Below, piece after piece: positions 62,416-64,000 of a stretch of 64,000 bases of DNA. Under the pieces are notes generated by a model. The model had not been told where the DNA came from, made no database searches, and saw nothing but the letters and a program-made list of their open reading frames with translations. Each line of letters starts with the position of its first letter. Position 1 is the stretch's first letter. The translations under genes were made by a program, and so were the position numbers. Source of the stretch: Bog-473 sp963711065 (GTDB lineage: Bacteria > Actinomycetota > Acidimicrobiia > Acidimicrobiales > RAAP-2); NCBI GenBank assembly GCA_963711065.1, contig CAVQCO010000007.1, positions 620,001 to 684,000 of the forward strand, given 5' to 3'.

Positions 62416-62838
62416 ATGGCGCCCGGAGGCGGCTGGCGCACCCCCGCACTGCTGGTCGCCGGTGCGGCGTACGCGCTGGGAGCGGCCGCGACGAGCCCGT
62501 TCACCTGGCCCGCCGACGCCGTGACCGCACTGCCGATTGCCGCGCTGGCGGTCCTCGTCCTCGCCCGCTGGCCGTTTCGACCCCGGTCGGCGGTCCCGCC
62601 GGAGGTCCGGGGCCGCCATCCCTACCGCGCCTGGGTCGTGCTGCTCGCCGCCGTGGTGGCCTGGGAGCTGGCCGAGTACCTCGCCCGGGGCAACCGGGGT
62701 GCGCACCCGACCCTCAGCTCCATGACCGACGCGGTGGATCGCTACGACGTCCTCAAGGCGCTGGTGTTCTTCGGCTGGCTCTGCCTGGGCGGGTTCATCG
62801 TCCGTCGCGGGAGGCGGACCCGCCCGAGCGTGCCGTGA
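62416..62838 (+). CDS. Hypothetical membrane protein
   Basis: 140 residues with about four hydrophobic segments (two near the N-terminus, WVVLLAAVVAWELAEYLARG, and FFGWLCLGGFIV). No known domain. It is followed by the DUF6186-like gene with a 4-bp overlap, so the two are likely co-translated, perhaps in one membrane complex. Confidence 0.7.
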   Translation: MAPGGGWRTPALLVAGAAYALGAAATSPFTWPADAVTALPIAALAVLVLARWPFRPRSAVPPEVRGRHPYRAWVVLLAAVVAWELAEYLARGNRGAHPTLSSMTDAVDRYDVLKALVFFGWLCLGGFIVRRGRRTRPSVP

Positions 62839-63029
62839 GCGCCGTGTCCTACGCCGTGTGGGCGGTGTTGGGTGCCGCGGCGATCGGCCTGTGGGCCCGG
62901 TCCCATTCGTCCCGGGCGACCACGGCCGGACCGGCAGCGGTCGTCGAACGCCTGGCGACGGGGCCCCTGGCGCGGGCCATCCTGGTGCTGGTCTGGATGT
63001 TCGCGGGCTGGCACTTCTTCGCCCGCTGA
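62835..63029 (+). CDS. Small DUF6186-like membrane protein
   Basis: 64 residues: an N-terminal membrane helix, a basic linker with ERLATGPLARAILV and a second helix ending WMFAGWHFFAR. The C-terminal GWHFFAR ending is characteristic of the actinobacterial DUF6186 family as I recall it. Function unknown. Confidence 0.68.
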   Translation: MSAVSYAVWAVLGAAAIGLWARSHSSRATTAGPAAVVERLATGPLARAILVLVWMFAGWHFFAR

Positions 63030-63127
63030 GCCCACGGGACCTGGGGAGAAGGAGCCCGAAGGCGCGCGCACCGCGACTGCAACCGAACGTCACCGAACAT
63101 GAGACAACGGAGGCGCAAATTCTCCCC

Positions 63128-63292
63128 ATGAGGCGCCACGAGGAGACGAAGCAGAGCGGGGCTGCCGGGCCCGCCGAACCGCTGCCCGACCTCAACCCGT
63201 GGCGCGAGGTGGGCTGGATCTTCCGGGACGGCGGGTGCATCGCCATCGAACGCCTTGGCGACGAGACCCGTTCACGGGTCTCGGCGAGCTGA
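63128..63292 (+). CDS. Small hypothetical protein
   Basis: 54 residues: MRRHEETKQSGAAGP, then LNPWREVGWIFRDGGCIAIERLGDETRSRV. No family recognised. The codon pattern is like the neighbouring genes. A one-base overlap with the next ORF suggests translational coupling. A longer frame exists to 62858 but overlaps the DUF6186-like gene. Confidence 0.5.
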   Translation: MRRHEETKQSGAAGPAEPLPDLNPWREVGWIFRDGGCIAIERLGDETRSRVSAS

Positions 63293-63501
63293 TGGTCAAG
63301 GTCATCCACGTCGCGGAGGACGGCACCGAGACGGCCGCCATCGAGGTCGACGACTTCACCATCGAGGTCGTCTACTCGGGCCTCGCCGAGATGCTACGCG
63401 AGGCTGCGGCGAGCGACAGCCCCGTGGCGGGACCGGGCGGGGAGCTGCCCCGTGCGGCGCGCCAACGCCGCGAGAAGATCCTGAGCCGGATCCGGGACTG
63501 A
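63292..63501 (+). CDS. Small hypothetical protein
   Basis: 69 residues from ATG 63292: VKVIHVAEDGTETAAIEVDD, then a charged helical end (ELPRAARQRREKILSRIRD). No family recognised. An upstream frame from 63199 is less likely because ATG 63292 abuts the previous stop. Confidence 0.5.
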   Translation: MVKVIHVAEDGTETAAIEVDDFTIEVVYSGLAEMLREAAASDSPVAGPGGELPRAARQRREKILSRIRD

Positions 63502-63587
63502 ACTCCTCGCCGGCAGGCCGGCGGGGTACGGCCGATGGAGCATGCCCCTGACCGCGGGCATCGGCCAGCGCCGAAAGGGCGCGCCGC

Positions 63588-63593
63588 TACGCT
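63588..63593 (+). promoter_or_regulatory. -10 box of trpC
   Basis: TACGCT, eight bases before ATG 63602. Confidence 0.45.
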
Positions 63594-63601
63594 GAGGCGT
63601 C

Positions 63602-64000
63602 ATGCCCACCTACCTGGCGGACATCCTCGCCTTCCATCGGGCTCGCGCCGCCGCCGACCGTCGCCCGCTCGCCGAGCTGGTCGAACGAGCATCGGCCACG
63701 CCGCCGCCGCGGGACTTCGCCGGCGCACTGCGCGGGGTGGAGCTCACCTGCATCGCCGAGATCAAGCGACGCTCGCCCTCCAGGGGCGACCTCGACCCGG
63801 GCCTGCAGCCCGATCTCGTGGCCAAGGAGTACGTCGCCGGGGGCGCCGCCTGCCTCTCGGTGTTGACCGACGCCGAATTCTTCGGCGGGTCCGCCGGTGA
63901 CCTGGCGGCGGCTCGCCAGGCGTCGGGCCTCCCGGTGCTGCGGAAGGACTTCACCGTGCAGCAGGCCGACGTCGCCGACGCCCGGCTCATGGGCGCCGAC
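63602..64000 (+). CDS. trpC: Indole-3-glycerol phosphate synthase (partial)
   Basis: The first 133 codons of trpC, cut by the window end. The N-terminal helix (YLADILAFHRARAAADRRP) precedes the TIM barrel, with catalytic Lys in AEIKRRSPSRGDL, GGAACLSVLTDAEFFGGS and the second Lys in PVLRKDFTVQQADV. The start has a -10 box eight bases upstream. It belongs with trpE about 2 kb upstream in tryptophan synthesis. Confidence 0.95.
   Translation, partial: MPTYLADILAFHRARAAADRRPLAELVERASATPPPRDFAGALRGVELTCIAEIKRRSPSRGDLDPGLQPDLVAKEYVAGGAACLSVLTDAEFFGGSAGDLAAARQASGLPVLRKDFTVQQADVADARLMGAD

Noticed and set aside
1..64000. tRNA, rRNA, IS element, prophage or CRISPR-Cas
   Set aside because: No T-loop/acceptor patterns, transposase, integrase, phage structural or Cas proteins were seen by eye.

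Overview
The window is a high-GC actinobacterial chromosome segment, most likely from the Acidimicrobiia. The evidence is a mycothiol synthase (mshD), actinobacterial gene order (ruvB end, yajC-secD-secF-rel), menaquinone genes, and a secreted protease carrying 42-residue GYWLVASDGGIF-type repeats that I associate with Acidimicrobiia. No rRNA, tRNA, IS element, prophage or CRISPR array was seen.

Layout. 1-5.4 kb: the 3' end of ruvB, a frameshifted ABC exporter, and a convergent sensor kinase/response regulator pair. 5.4-9.1 kb: yajC-secD-secF. 9.1-15.9 kb: rel, then hisS-aspS-rarA. 15.9-18.8 kb: a secreted sedolisin-type protease with an IPT domain and six repeats. 18.8-23.9 kb: alaS-ruvX-mltG-aroE. 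23.9-26.6 kb: mscS, rodA and a DUF151 gene. 26.6-33.0 kb: a visibly less GC-rich accessory island (SRPBCC/ArsR pair, MBL hydrolase, epimerase, two SnoaL-like proteins, SDR, hotdog thioesterase, orphan proteins). 33.1-36.3 kb: heme-monooxygenase-like protein, alkyl sulfatase, aquaporin. 36.3-40.1 kb: divergent ftsW-like/ppk. 40.1-47.8 kb: envelope genes (GT87, methyltransferase, LPG-synthase-like protein, AI-2E family, dolichol-P-mannose-like synthase) and a second two-component system. 47.8-50.3 kb: menF, menG, MaoC. 50.3-53.9 kb: VIT transporter, mshD/nth divergent pair, a possible small RNA, a ribbon-helix-helix/PIN pair with a degraded toxin. 53.9-64 kb: hisD-C-B-H-A-F, groES-like, hisI, trpE, ygfZ, small genes and the 5' part of trpC.

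Two themes run through the window. First, many first-in-operon genes have a TANNNT hexamer only 5-9 nt before the start codon, the arrangement expected for leaderless mRNAs. Two divergent pairs (ftsW/ppk and mshD/nth) have back-to-back -10 boxes. Downstream operon genes instead use GTGA/ATGA stop-start overlaps. Second, about ten genes, including the essential alaS and secF, are broken by a single extra or missing base, often in a homopolymer. This looks like assembly indel error rather than gene decay, so those genes are annotated here as repaired full-length CDSs.

I did not find a clear new defence or mobile system. The best unexplained items are the structured intergenic RNA candidate at 52.76-52.88 kb, the degenerate PIN toxin, the solitary HicA-like protein beside a 16-bp perfect palindrome, and the leaderless promoter architecture.
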